From: an uncultured Eubacteriaceae bacterium
GTDB lineage: Bacteria; Bacillota; Clostridia; Lachnospirales; CAG-274
Length of the DNA: 6,002 nucleotides
Reading direction: 5' to 3'
Assembly: GCA_938042265.1 (NCBI GenBank)
Contig: CALIRN010000291.1
Span: forward strand, 1-6,002
A model generated the notes under the pieces. It saw only the letters and a program-made list of their open reading frames with translations, was not told where the DNA came from and did no database searches. Of the stretch, positions 1 through 5,277 are shown piece after piece (position 1 is the stretch's first letter; every line of letters begins with the position of its first letter). A program made the translations under genes and the position numbers.

Positions 1-451
1 GAAGCTTCAGATCTGTGATCGACCGAATCCCCAGATTCTCCACCAGATCGGTTTTTATGTGCTGCGCCTCCACATCAAAGCCCGGCTTTTTCTCAAAGCG
101 CAGATAATGCGCCCGGTTTTCCGGCTCTTCCAGCAGCTTGCCGCCGATGCCTTGACGCATCGTGTCCGGCAGCAGATAGAGCGACACAATCTCGCACCAG
201 TCGCCGTAATCCTCGTCGCGCCCGCGGCCGTAGATGCAGCAGCCGACGGGCTTATCGTCGTCATAGACCATCAGCCCATACAGCTGCCCGCTGGACAGCC
301 ATGAGCGGATGGATGGCACCCAGTATTCATCGGGCAGACGATCCAGATAATGCTGGGCGATATGTCCCCGATAGGTTTTACGCCAGCTGGTAGCATAAAT
401 GTGGCTGATCAGCCCCGCCTGATCAGCGGTGGCGTCCCGAAAAGTCAGCAT
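1..451 (-). CDS. GNAT-family N-acetyltransferase, C-terminus off the window
   Basis: The frame is open for 150 codons and runs off the left edge with no stop. It reads as a GCN5-related acetyltransferase, a family that transfers acetyl from acetyl-CoA to an amine; the substrate cannot be told. An N-terminal beta-alpha-alpha pattern starts MLTFRDATADQ. The acetyl-CoA-binding motif A is at residues ~98-118: a strand with EIVSLYLLP, then the pyrophosphate loop RQGIGGKLL. A late ENRAHYLRFEKKPGF resembles the usual ENxxAxxFYExxGF segment, but it follows the loop helix almost at once, so about 15-20 residues (helix plus strand beta5) seem to be missing. I chose the ATG at 451 over the ATG at 457 because AAGGAGG at 461-467 is 9 nt from the former and only 3 nt from the latter. 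It has its own promoter and lies after the L7/L12 terminator. Family is secure; activity is uncertain. Confidence 0.8.
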   Translation of the reverse strand, partial: MLTFRDATADQAGLISHIYATSWRKTYRGHIAQHYLDRLPDEYWVPSIRSWLSSGQLYGLMVYDDDKPVGCCIYGRGRDEDYGDWCEIVSLYLLPDTMRQGIGGKLLEEPENRAHYLRFEKKPGFDVEAQHIKTDLVENLGIRSITDLKL

Positions 452-460
452 CGCCATGCA

Positions 461-467
461 CCTCCTT
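461..467 (-). promoter_or_regulatory. Shine-Dalgarno site deciding the GNAT start
   Basis: A perfect AAGGAGG on the minus strand. Two in-frame ATGs follow, at 457 and 451. The 9-nt spacing to the second is normal and the 3-nt spacing to the first is too short. Confidence 0.75.
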
Positions 468-503
468 GAAATAAAACGGATGAATTGACGAATTTCCTGC
501 CTT

Positions 504-532
504 ATTATCCCGCAAGAATGCAAAAAAGTCAA
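504..532 (-). promoter_or_regulatory. Sigma-A-type promoter for the GNAT gene
   Basis: On the minus strand the -35 is TTGACT (527-532), the spacer is exactly 17 nt, and the -10 is GATAAT (504-509). Each hexamer has one mismatch to consensus. Transcription would start near 496, giving a short leader of about 45 nt. It lies between the L7/L12 terminator and the GNAT start, so the acetyltransferase is probably transcribed on its own. Confidence 0.7.
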
Positions 533-563
533 GGGGAACAGAGACGAAGCGTGTCGATAGCAT

Positions 564-596
564 AAAAAAGAGGCTGGATGCAAGCATCCAACCTCT
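564..596 (-). terminator. Intrinsic terminator after L7/L12
   Basis: On the minus strand a 12-bp stem (arms 585-596 and 569-580, one G-U pair, loop CTTG) is followed directly by six T (complement of the A run at 564-569). It starts 47 nt after the L7/L12 stop and closes the L10-L7/L12 transcription unit. Confidence 0.92.
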
Positions 597-643
597 TTGC
601 TTTTCTTGACGATTGCAAGAAGGCGAAACGTAATTCCGAAGAA

Positions 644-1027
644 TTACTTGATTTCGCATTCGCCGCCGACTTCCTTGAACTGGGCAGCCATCTTGTCGGC
701 GTCTTCCTTGGACAAGCCTTCCTTGACGGTCTTCGGGCCAGCCGCAACGGCTTCGACGAAGTCCTTGGCTTCCTTCAGGCCCAGACCGCACACTTCGCGG
801 ACGAGCTTCAGAACCTTCAGCTTCGCAGCGGCGTCGAAGGACTTCAGCACCACGTCGAACTCGGTCTTTTCTTCCGCAGCGGGAGCAGCGGCGCCAGCAG
901 CGGGGCCAGCAACAACAGCGGTCGCAGCAGCGGACACGCCGAACTTTTCTTCCATAGCCTTGACCAGATCGGCCAGTTCCAGCACCGTCATGGATTCGAC
1001 GGCAGCAATGATCTCCTCATGAGTCAT
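644..1027 (-). CDS. rplL: Ribosomal protein L7/L12 (bL12)
   Basis: A complete 127-residue protein of normal length for bL12, the multicopy stalk protein of the large ribosomal subunit that binds L10 and recruits translation GTPases. Residues 1-32 form the dimerisation domain (begins MTHEEIIAAVESMTVLELAD). Residues 33-52 are a flexible Ala/Gly/Pro-rich hinge. Residues 55-127 are the C-terminal factor-binding domain with the conserved KLKVLKLVRE and GLGLKEAKDFVE segments. The end (ECEIK) differs slightly from the usual VELK. The start is supported by AGGAGGC at 1037-1043, 9 nt upstream. It follows the L10 gene by 95 nt, the normal order, but is then closed by a terminator and no rpoB follows. 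Codons are GC-rich, as in the rest of the left part. Confidence 0.97.
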   Translation of the reverse strand: MTHEEIIAAVESMTVLELADLVKAMEEKFGVSAAATAVVAGPAAGAAAPAAEEKTEFDVVLKSFDAAAKLKVLKLVREVCGLGLKEAKDFVEAVAAGPKTVKEGLSKEDADKMAAQFKEVGGECEIK

Positions 1028-1084
1028 GTTGATTCAGCCTCCTATATCGGTTGATATCGTAATGAAAACTTGTCGTTGTTCAGA

Positions 1085-1110
1085 CCGCAGGGGCGTAAAG
1101 CCTCATGCGG
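1085..1110 (-). other. Hairpin between the L10 and L7/L12 genes
   Basis: On the minus strand CCGCA and TGCGG enclose GAGGC-TTTAC-GCCCC, giving a stem interrupted by a bulged T and an A-C mismatch. It has no T run after it, so it is not a terminator. A stem here could be an RNA-processing or partial-attenuation site that sets the L7/L12 to L10 ratio; that role is inference. Confidence 0.35.
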
Positions 1111-1122
1111 CATCGGCGCGGA

Positions 1123-1761
1123 TTATTCCTCGCCATTCTTCTGCTTGCGGATTGCATCCACCACGCGGACGAAGGACGCCACGGTGTTGGTCATGCAGCC
1201 AAGCAGCTTTGCCAGCAGCACTTCGCGGCTGGGCAGGGTCGCCAGATGCTTCACAGCAGCCACGTCGAGGGTTTCCGTACCCAGCACGCCGCCAGTGATC
1301 TTCAGGCTCTCCAGCTTGTTCTTTTCGATGTAGTCGTTGATGATCTTCGGGCCGGACACAGCGTCCTTCATGGAGAACACGAAAGCGTTCGGGCCGTTGA
1401 GCAGATCGTCAAGACCGGTAATGCCCACCTCATTCAGCGCGCGCAGAACCAGACGGTTCTTCAGGACGCAGTACGCGGCGTCATTCTCACGGCACTGCTT
1501 GCGGATTTCAGTCACCTGCTCCACAGTCAGTCCGCTGTAGCTGCAAATCACCACAGACTGGGCATTCTTCAGCTTTTCAACGATGTCAGCAACAGCTGCA
1601 TAAGCCTCCTCAACCTTCTTTACTGTCTTCTGAAGGTCAATGATATAAATACCGTTTCTTTCAGCAAAGATATACTCTGCCATCTTAGGGTTCCATCTTC
1701 TTGTCTGATGACCGAAGTGAACACCTGCCTCCAATAACTGCTTCATTGAAATAACACCCAT
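1123..1761 (-). CDS. rplJ: Ribosomal protein L10 body fused in frame to the N-terminus of S2 (chimeric ORF)
   Basis: One open frame of 212 residues. From about residue 57 to the end it is ribosomal protein L10 (uL10), the base of the L7/L12 stalk: ADIVEKLKNAQSVV, the YSGLTVEQVTEIRKQ segment, then LKNRLVLRAL, GPNAFVF and a C-terminal L7/L12-binding helix ending RKQKNGEE. Residues 1-54 are not L10 but the start of ribosomal protein S2. The first ~16-20 residues of L10 are absent, replaced by S2. L7/L12 follows downstream, as expected for rplJ. Base composition rises sharply at the switch from S2 to L10. I infer that the L10 part belongs to a different genome from the S2 part and that its true start lies outside this window. 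A natural S2-L10 protein would lack most of S2 and is very unlikely. Confidence 0.88.
   Translation of the reverse strand: MGVISMKQLLEAGVHFGHQTRRWNPKMAEYIFAERNGIYIIDLQKTVKKVEEAYAAVADIVEKLKNAQSVVICSYSGLTVEQVTEIRKQCRENDAAYCVLKNRLVLRALNEVGITGLDDLLNGPNAFVFSMKDAVSGPKIINDYIEKNKLESLKITGGVLGTETLDVAAVKHLATLPSREVLLAKLLGCMTNTVASFVRVVDAIRKQKNGEE
1580..1610. other. Probable chimeric junction between two genomes
   Basis: Protein identity switches from S2 to L10 within residues ~53-60 of the 1123-1761 frame (segment EEAYAAVADIV). DNA changes from AT-rich (above ~1605) to GC-rich (below ~1560) at the same place. The exact breakpoint cannot be fixed because S2-like and L10-like codons blend over about 20-30 nt, which would fit a short shared sequence at the join. 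Confidence 0.85.
1600..1761 (-). CDS. rpsB: Ribosomal protein S2, N-terminal part only
   Basis: The first ~54 residues of uS2, a small-subunit protein. The opening MGVISMKQLLEAGVHFGHQ, then TRRWNPKM, and YIFAERNGIYIIDLQKTV are the diagnostic S2 N-terminus. Bacterial S2 is usually around 230-260 residues, so about 200 are missing here; the frame runs straight into L10. The start is secure: AAGGAGG at 1770-1776 lies 8 nt upstream, and there is a structured leader and a strong promoter. In an intact genome the rest of rpsB, and usually tsf, would follow. The truncation is most likely a joining artefact, not a real pseudogene. Confidence 0.9.
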
Positions 1762-1793
1762 TATTTCGTCCTCCTTAAATTTTGTTATACCTC

Positions 1794-1851
1794 CACAGGC
1801 TTATGACAAACACCGCTTAACAAGCGGCACAGCTTACCAAAACTGCCTGTG
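1794..1851 (-). promoter_or_regulatory. Structured rpsB 5' leader, candidate S2 autoregulatory element
   Basis: On the minus strand CACAGGC (1845-1851) pairs with GCCTGTG (1794-1800), enclosing about 44 nt. Inside is a 6-bp hairpin CCGCTT-GTT-AAGCGG (1813-1827), extendable by two G-U pairs. The two helices are separated by an asymmetric internal loop. The element lies between the promoter and the AAGGAGG of rpsB and has no T run, so control would act on translation or mRNA stability and not by termination. Leader-based autoregulation of rpsB by S2 is known in other bacteria; assigning it here is inference. Confidence 0.5.
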
Positions 1852-1871
1852 TGTGTTTTTGCAACGTTAGT

Positions 1872-1900
1872 ATTTTATCACAGGTTAAAGTACATTGCAA
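1872..1900 (-). promoter_or_regulatory. Extended -10 promoter of rpsB
   Basis: Minus strand: -35 TTGCAA (1895-1900), 17-nt spacer, -10 TAAAAT (1872-1877) preceded by TGA, an extended TGn -10. The start would be near 1864-1866, giving a leader of roughly 100 nt before the rpsB ATG. Confidence 0.75.
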
Positions 1901-2046
1901 GTATTTTTTTTAATTTTGCATTATTTATTTCATCCGTATATGTATGCCTCACTCATCGTCGTATTTAAAGCAGATCTTGTAATGTTTGTGGTAAATTTTC
2001 TCATAACAAGCATATCGGAGGCAATATATAACAGCATTTTTACATC
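1901..2046. other. AT-rich spacer with no gene recognised
   Basis: This stretch separates the tRNA terminator from the rpsB promoter. I see no RNA gene, repeat or convincing open frame. The only small minus-strand frame (27 codons, 1930-2013) has no ribosome binding site. Confidence 0.6.
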
Positions 2047-2075
2047 AAAAAAACGAGTCCGCAACTGCAAACCCG
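2047..2075 (-). terminator. Intrinsic terminator after tRNA-Lys
   Basis: Minus strand: CGGGTTTGC (2067-2075), loop AGTT, GCGGACTCG (2054-2062). These give a 9-bp stem with three G-U pairs, followed at once by seven T. A run of A upstream of the stem makes a weaker reverse signal possible. It begins about 12 nt past the tRNA 3' end. Confidence 0.85.
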
Positions 2076-2086
2076 CCTTTTTTCAG

Positions 2087-2159
2087 TGCGCGATCGGGGG
2101 CTCGAACCCCGGACCTTGTGATTAAGAGTCACCTGCTCTACCAACTGAGCTAATCGCGC
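2087..2159 (-). tRNA. tRNA-Lys (anticodon CTT)
   Basis: A full 73-nt cloverleaf. The acceptor stem is GCGCGAT/ATCGCGC (7 bp). The D arm contains AGCTCAGTTGGTAGAGC. The anticodon loop is CTCTTAA with CTT at 2124-2126, which reads the lysine codon AAG. The T arm is CGGGG-TTCGAGC-CCCCG. The discriminator base is A (2087). CCA is not encoded, so it must be added enzymatically. The outermost anticodon-stem pair (27-43) is a G-A mismatch, while the next four pairs are sound. It has its own promoter and terminator. Confidence 0.97.
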
Positions 2160-2220
2160 TTATATATAAAACTGAGCTTTTAAGTACTTTTCCGCACCCC
2201 TGCCGCTCAACGCAAGAAAT

Positions 2221-2249
2221 ATATTACCATTATTTTTTTACTTTGTCAA
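2221..2249 (-). promoter_or_regulatory. Near-consensus promoter of tRNA-Lys
   Basis: Minus strand: perfect -35 TTGACA (2244-2249), 17-nt A-rich spacer, -10 TAATAT (2221-2226) preceded by TGG (extended TGn). It is the strongest promoter in the window and fits a stable-RNA gene. The start would be near 2214, giving a 5' extension of about 55 nt to be trimmed by RNase P. Confidence 0.85.
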
Positions 2250-2337
2250 CAGTTATTTTACATTTTTTTATTTTTTAATAGAGGTAAAGGATATTTTTGT
2301 ACTTCGCTTAAGCTGTATACTCCCGCCAAATAATATT

Positions 2338-2372
2338 GTAAGTGCCCTCCGCCTAAAAGGCGGGGGACTTAC
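2338..2372 (-). terminator. Bulged 14-bp hairpin after glyS, possible terminator
   Basis: Arms 2338-2353 and 2359-2372 pair as 6+3+5 bp (GTAAGT, CCC, CCGCC in plus-strand terms) with single-base bulges at 2344 and 2348 and a TAAAA loop. It starts 8 nt beyond the glyS stop. The downstream side on the minus strand (AATATTATTT) lacks a clean T run, so it may be a weak terminator or a 3'-end stabilising structure. The GC-rich arms stand out against AT-rich surroundings. Confidence 0.55.
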
Positions 2373-2380
2373 TGTGTTTG

Positions 2381-3762
2381 TTAAAATTCAAGCTTGCTTT
2401 GGATATAATCCTTCAAATCGGCAATTTTAATTCTCTCCTGCTCCATAGTATCTCTGTCACGTACCGTTACACAACCGTCCTCTGCGGAATCAAAATCATA
2501 AGTAATGCAAACAGGTGTACCAATCTCATCCTGACGACGATAGCGCTTGCCGATACTCTGGGCATCGTCAAACTCAACATTAAAGTACTTGCAAAGCTCA
2601 TTATAAACCTCAAGAGCAGGCTCGTTAAGCTTTTTTGAAAGAGGCAGCACTGCAGCCTTAACAGGCGCAAGTGCAGGATGAAAATGAAGCACCGTTCTTA
2701 CATCGCCGCCCTCAAGTTCCTCCTCATCATAAGCCTCACAAAGGAAAGCAAGTGTAACCCTGTCAGCACCAAGTGACGGCTCAATGCAGTAAGGAACATA
2801 CTTCTCGTTTGTGACTGCATCAAAATACTCCATATTTTCACCGGAATGTGTTGCATGTGCCTTAAGGTCAAAGTCCGTTCTTGACGCAATACCCCAAAGC
2901 TCACCCTTACCAAATGGGAACATAAACTCAATATCGGTAGTAGCATTACTGTAGTGTGCAAGCTCTGCGGGATCATGGTCACGCATAACAATGTTCTTTT
3001 CATTGATATTAAGGCTTAAAAGCCAGCTTTTGCAGTAATCCTTCCAGTATGAGAACCACTCTATCTCCGTACCGGGCTTACAGAAAAATTCAAGCTCCAT
3101 CTGCTCAAACTCCCTTGTTCTGAAAGTAAAATTACCTGGGGTAATCTCGTTTCTGAAAGACTTGCCGATCTGACCAATACCGAAAGGAATTTTCTTTCTT
3201 GTGGTCCTCTGTACGTTTTTGAAGTTTACAAAGATACCCTGTGCGGTTTCGGGGCGCATATAAACAACATTTTTAGCGTCCTCCGTAACACCTGCATGAG
3301 TCTTGAACATAAGGTTAAACTGTCTGATATCGGTAAAATTGTGCTCGCCGCAGCTCGGACAAGAAATATTATTATCCTCAATATAAGCCTTCATCTGCTC
3401 ATTTGTCCAGCCGTCAGCATTACCCTCAATACCGTTGGCCTTATTGTAATCCTCAATAATATTATCTGCTCTGAAACGCTCATGACACTCTTTACAGTCC
3501 ATAAGAGGGTCATTAAAACCTCCTACGTGACCGCTGGCAACCCAAACCTCCGGATTCATAAGTATAGCACAGTCAACACCAACATTGTAGGGGCTTTCCT
3601 GCACAAACTTTCTCCACCATGCCCTTTTAACATTATTTTCAGCTCCACACCCAAAGGACCGTAATCCCATGTATTTGCAAGACCGCCGTAAATTTCGGAG
3701 CCGGGGTACACAAAGCCTCTTGTCTTAGCCAAAGCCACAATTTTATCCATAGTTTTTTCCAT
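2381..3762 (-). CDS. glyS: Glycyl-tRNA synthetase (class II, single-chain dimeric type), frameshifted
   Basis: Charges tRNA-Gly with glycine, using ATP, in the cytosol. The first 42 codons (3762 to ~3637; includes KTRGFVYPGSEIYGGLANTW and YGPLGVELK) are in one frame. The remainder (from NNVKRAWWRKF, ending KLEF) is in another. Adding one A to the four-A run at 3636-3639 gives a continuous 460-residue protein, the usual length of this type. Numbered on that protein: paired cysteines at 90/93 (CKEC) and 135/138 (CPSC) suggest a zinc-bound insert; class II motif 2 (FRNEI) is at ~203-207; motif 3 (GADR) is at ~332-335; an anticodon-binding domain runs from ~357 to the end and includes GKRYRRQDEIGTP. 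The start has AAGGAGG at 3774-3780. It is the last gene of the DUF402-radC-pspC-glyS unit, with no T-box leader visible. Because the enzyme is essential and the rest is intact, I infer a sequencing error and not a dead gene. Confidence 0.95.
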
Positions 3763-3794
3763 TTTGAATATATCCTCCTTAAATGAAACGCTTA

Positions 3795-3992
3795 TTAATC
3801 TATTATATCATCCTCTTTAGGGATAACAACAGCGCAAACAATATATGCAACAACTCCCGGGAAACCTGCTATAATAAGCGAGCCTATGGCCCATGCCAGC
3901 CTTACCAGAGTAGGGTCAATACCAAAATACTGCGCAATACCTCCGCATACACCCGCAAGCATACCGTCTTTTGTCCTGACAAGTTTTTTCAT
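3795..3992 (-). CDS. Small PspC-domain membrane protein
   Basis: A 65-residue protein consisting of just the PspC domain. The N-terminal half carries the family signature (MLAGVCGGIAQYFGIDPTLV, residues 11-30). Residues ~31-57 form a hydrophobic membrane segment, possibly a helical hairpin broken at GFPG, followed by an acidic tail PKEDDIID. PspC in proteobacteria belongs to the envelope phage-shock response; stand-alone copies are common in Bacillota, where the role is not settled. The start has AAAGGAGG (4002-4009), which overlaps the radC stop codon, so translation is probably coupled. glyS starts 32 nt downstream. Domain is secure; function unknown. Confidence 0.92.
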   Translation of the reverse strand: MKKLVRTKDGMLAGVCGGIAQYFGIDPTLVRLAWAIGSLIIAGFPGVVAYIVCAVVIPKEDDIID

Positions 3993-4007
3993 AATATAAT
4001 TCCTCCT

Positions 4008-4706
4008 TTAATATTCCAGACCACAAAGACGGTTTTGCGCAAAGCTGTAGCACTTGTCACCGCACAGAATAATGTGATCAAGCAGTATAACATTTATTAT
4101 ATCAAACGCGTTTTTTATCTTATTGGTTGCGGCAATATCATCACTTGAGGGCTTCATTGTATTACCGGGATGATTATGCGCAATTATGGCATAAGCCGCT
4201 TTGTGCTTTATCAAAATTTCCAGCAGCCTGTCAACCTGCACGCTTGTACCGTTTACGGTACCCTGCGCCATTTGTGTAAGCTTTATGACCTTGTGGCTGC
4301 CGTCAAGGCACACAAGATATAATCTTTCTCTGATTTCACCCATTGACATTGGCTGCAGCAGCCTGAAAGCATCGTTTTTGGAATTAATAACATAATATTC
4401 CTCGTTTCGGCTGTCCATATAGCGTTTTGCCAAATGCGGTATCATACCTACAATAAATGCAGTGCTCTCACTTACACCGCAAGTATCCATAATCTCCTGT
4501 ACAGAGGCATCAAGCAATGCATGAAATGAGCCGAAGCTGTTAATCATTTTATGGGCAAGAGCGTTTGTATCCGCCCTTTTTACCGAATAGTACAGCAGCA
4601 TTTCAAGGATTTCATGATACTCAAAGTTATCAAAATTACCGTCCCTCATAAATCTGCTGCGCATCCGCTTACGATGGCCCGTATGTGCACAAACATTTTT
4701 ATCCAT
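4008..4706 (-). CDS. radC: RadC/JAB-domain (MPN) family protein
   Basis: A 232-residue protein of the RadC family, named for DNA repair though the biochemical role is unproven. Residues ~10-100 form a helix-hairpin-helix region (GHRKRMRSRF, EILEMLLYY, SFGSFHALLDAS, CGVSESTA). Residues ~110-232 form the JAB/MPN domain. The metal motif HxH-x7-S-x2-D is complete: H177, H179, S187, D190, within HNHPGN...KPSSDD, followed by LLDHIILCGD. By alignment to my memory of E. coli RadC, the upstream glutamate of the VxPRE segment falls on R160, with D159 beside it, so the fourth catalytic ligand may be lost. GGAGG at 4717-4721 lies inside the end of the preceding DUF402 gene, 10 nt from this ATG; the genes are 5 nt apart. 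It may be a clostridial RadC-like branch and not classical RadC. Confidence 0.9.
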   Translation of the reverse strand: MDKNVCAHTGHRKRMRSRFMRDGNFDNFEYHEILEMLLYYSVKRADTNALAHKMINSFGSFHALLDASVQEIMDTCGVSESTAFIVGMIPHLAKRYMDSRNEEYYVINSKNDAFRLLQPMSMGEIRERLYLVCLDGSHKVIKLTQMAQGTVNGTSVQVDRLLEILIKHKAAYAIIAHNHPGNTMKPSSDDIAATNKIKNAFDIINVILLDHIILCGDKCYSFAQNRLCGLEY

Positions 4707-4711
4707 GTACC

Positions 4712-5182
4712 TTATACCTCCGCATACTTACTGTACCTGTCAAAATCTCCGGAGTAAATCACCTTAAGCAGCGCATTAAGCCTGTAAAGCGCCTTAATTA
4801 CAAGCTCCTTAGGTATTATATTATCCTCAAGGGCAAGTGCAGCCTCATCAATATCCACTACATGGATCCTGCCGTCGGGATAGATAATAACATCTATAAG
4901 CAAATCATTAAGAGTGTAGGCATTATCCTCCTCATTATATTCAGACTCAATAATATCACAGTACCAGTATACCAAATTCTCCTCATCGTCAAGAAACCTG
5001 CTTATTTTCCAGCCCTCGTTAAAGAAATAGCAGCTTGAACCATGGGTAAAATCGTGCCTTTTTGTAAGCACGCTCCACTTTGTAATAAGCCTTTCACTAT
5101 CCAGACTTACAATAATATCATCCTTAAGTAAAATTTTTTCATCGGGTATAAATCGACGCCTGTAAAGCTTAATATTATCCAT
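4712..5182 (-). CDS. DUF402-domain protein (possible nucleoside tri/diphosphatase relative)
   Basis: A 156-residue single-domain protein. Conserved DUF402 features are KLYRRRFIPDEKILLKDD near the start, ITKW (33-36), HGSSCYFF (47-54), the hallmark YWYCDII (72-78), DLLIDVIIYPDG (93-104), and the acidic VVDIDE (108-113) expected to bind divalent metal. DUF402 includes the nucleoside triphosphate/diphosphate phosphatase NtdP of low-GC Gram-positives; this protein is shorter than NtdP and I do not claim the same substrate. The start has only a modest site (AGAGG, 8 nt upstream). It is the first gene after codY, 95 nt downstream of it, and opens the unit continuing into radC. A promoter with a CodY-box match lies directly upstream. 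Confidence 0.88.
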   Translation of the reverse strand: MDNIKLYRRRFIPDEKILLKDDIIVSLDSERLITKWSVLTKRHDFTHGSSCYFFNEGWKISRFLDDEENLVYWYCDIIESEYNEEDNAYTLNDLLIDVIIYPDGRIHVVDIDEAALALEDNIIPKELVIKALYRLNALLKVIYSGDFDRYSKYAEV

Positions 5183-5236
5183 ATAGTATACCTCTGTGTA
5201 AAAACAATCCCTCTGACTTAATCATTTCTTTCTTAT

Positions 5237-5265
5237 ATGCTATCAATTTTCAGACAATTTTTCAA
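5237..5265 (-). promoter_or_regulatory. Promoter of the DUF402-radC-pspC-glyS unit
   Basis: Minus strand: -35 TTGAAA (5260-5265), 17-nt spacer, -10 TAGCAT (5237-5242, four of six bases) preceded by TGA (extended TGn). The start would be near 5230, about 48 nt before the DUF402 ATG. No terminator separates it from codY, so read-through from codY is also possible. Confidence 0.5.
5245..5259. promoter_or_regulatory. CodY-box-like operator
   Basis: AATTTTCAGACAATT matches the CodY box AATTTTCWGAAAATT at 14 of 15 positions (C for A at the eleventh). It fills most of the spacer between the proposed -35 and -10, where a bound repressor would block polymerase. The codY gene immediately upstream encodes a DNA-binding region almost identical to that of B. 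subtilis CodY, so the same motif should apply. Some matches arise by chance in AT-rich DNA. Confidence 0.6.
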
Positions 5266-5277
5266 TACCTTTATCAA

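Noticed and set aside
578..1054. Plus-strand frames of 141-158 codons opposite L7/L12
   Set aside because: Antisense shadows of the Ala-rich L7/L12 gene; low-complexity Ser/Gly stretches come from the hinge read backwards.
1105..1737. A 210-codon plus-strand open frame opposite the L10/S2 frame
   Set aside because: It mirrors a clear ribosomal-protein frame on the other strand, has no ribosome binding site or recognisable protein, and arises from codon bias of the true gene.
1930..2013. A 27-residue minus-strand small frame between tRNA-Lys and rpsB
   Set aside because: No Shine-Dalgarno sequence before either in-frame ATG, no promoter, and an AT-rich spacer in which such frames occur by chance.
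3631..3645. Programmed -1 frameshifting in glyS
   Set aside because: No X-XXY-YYZ slippery site and no evident downstream stimulatory structure; glycyl-tRNA synthetase is not known to need a frameshift.
3763..3794. Possible T-box or riboswitch before glyS
   Set aside because: Only 32 nt separate the PspC gene from glyS, holding just the ribosome binding site; no specifier stem or T-box sequence is present.
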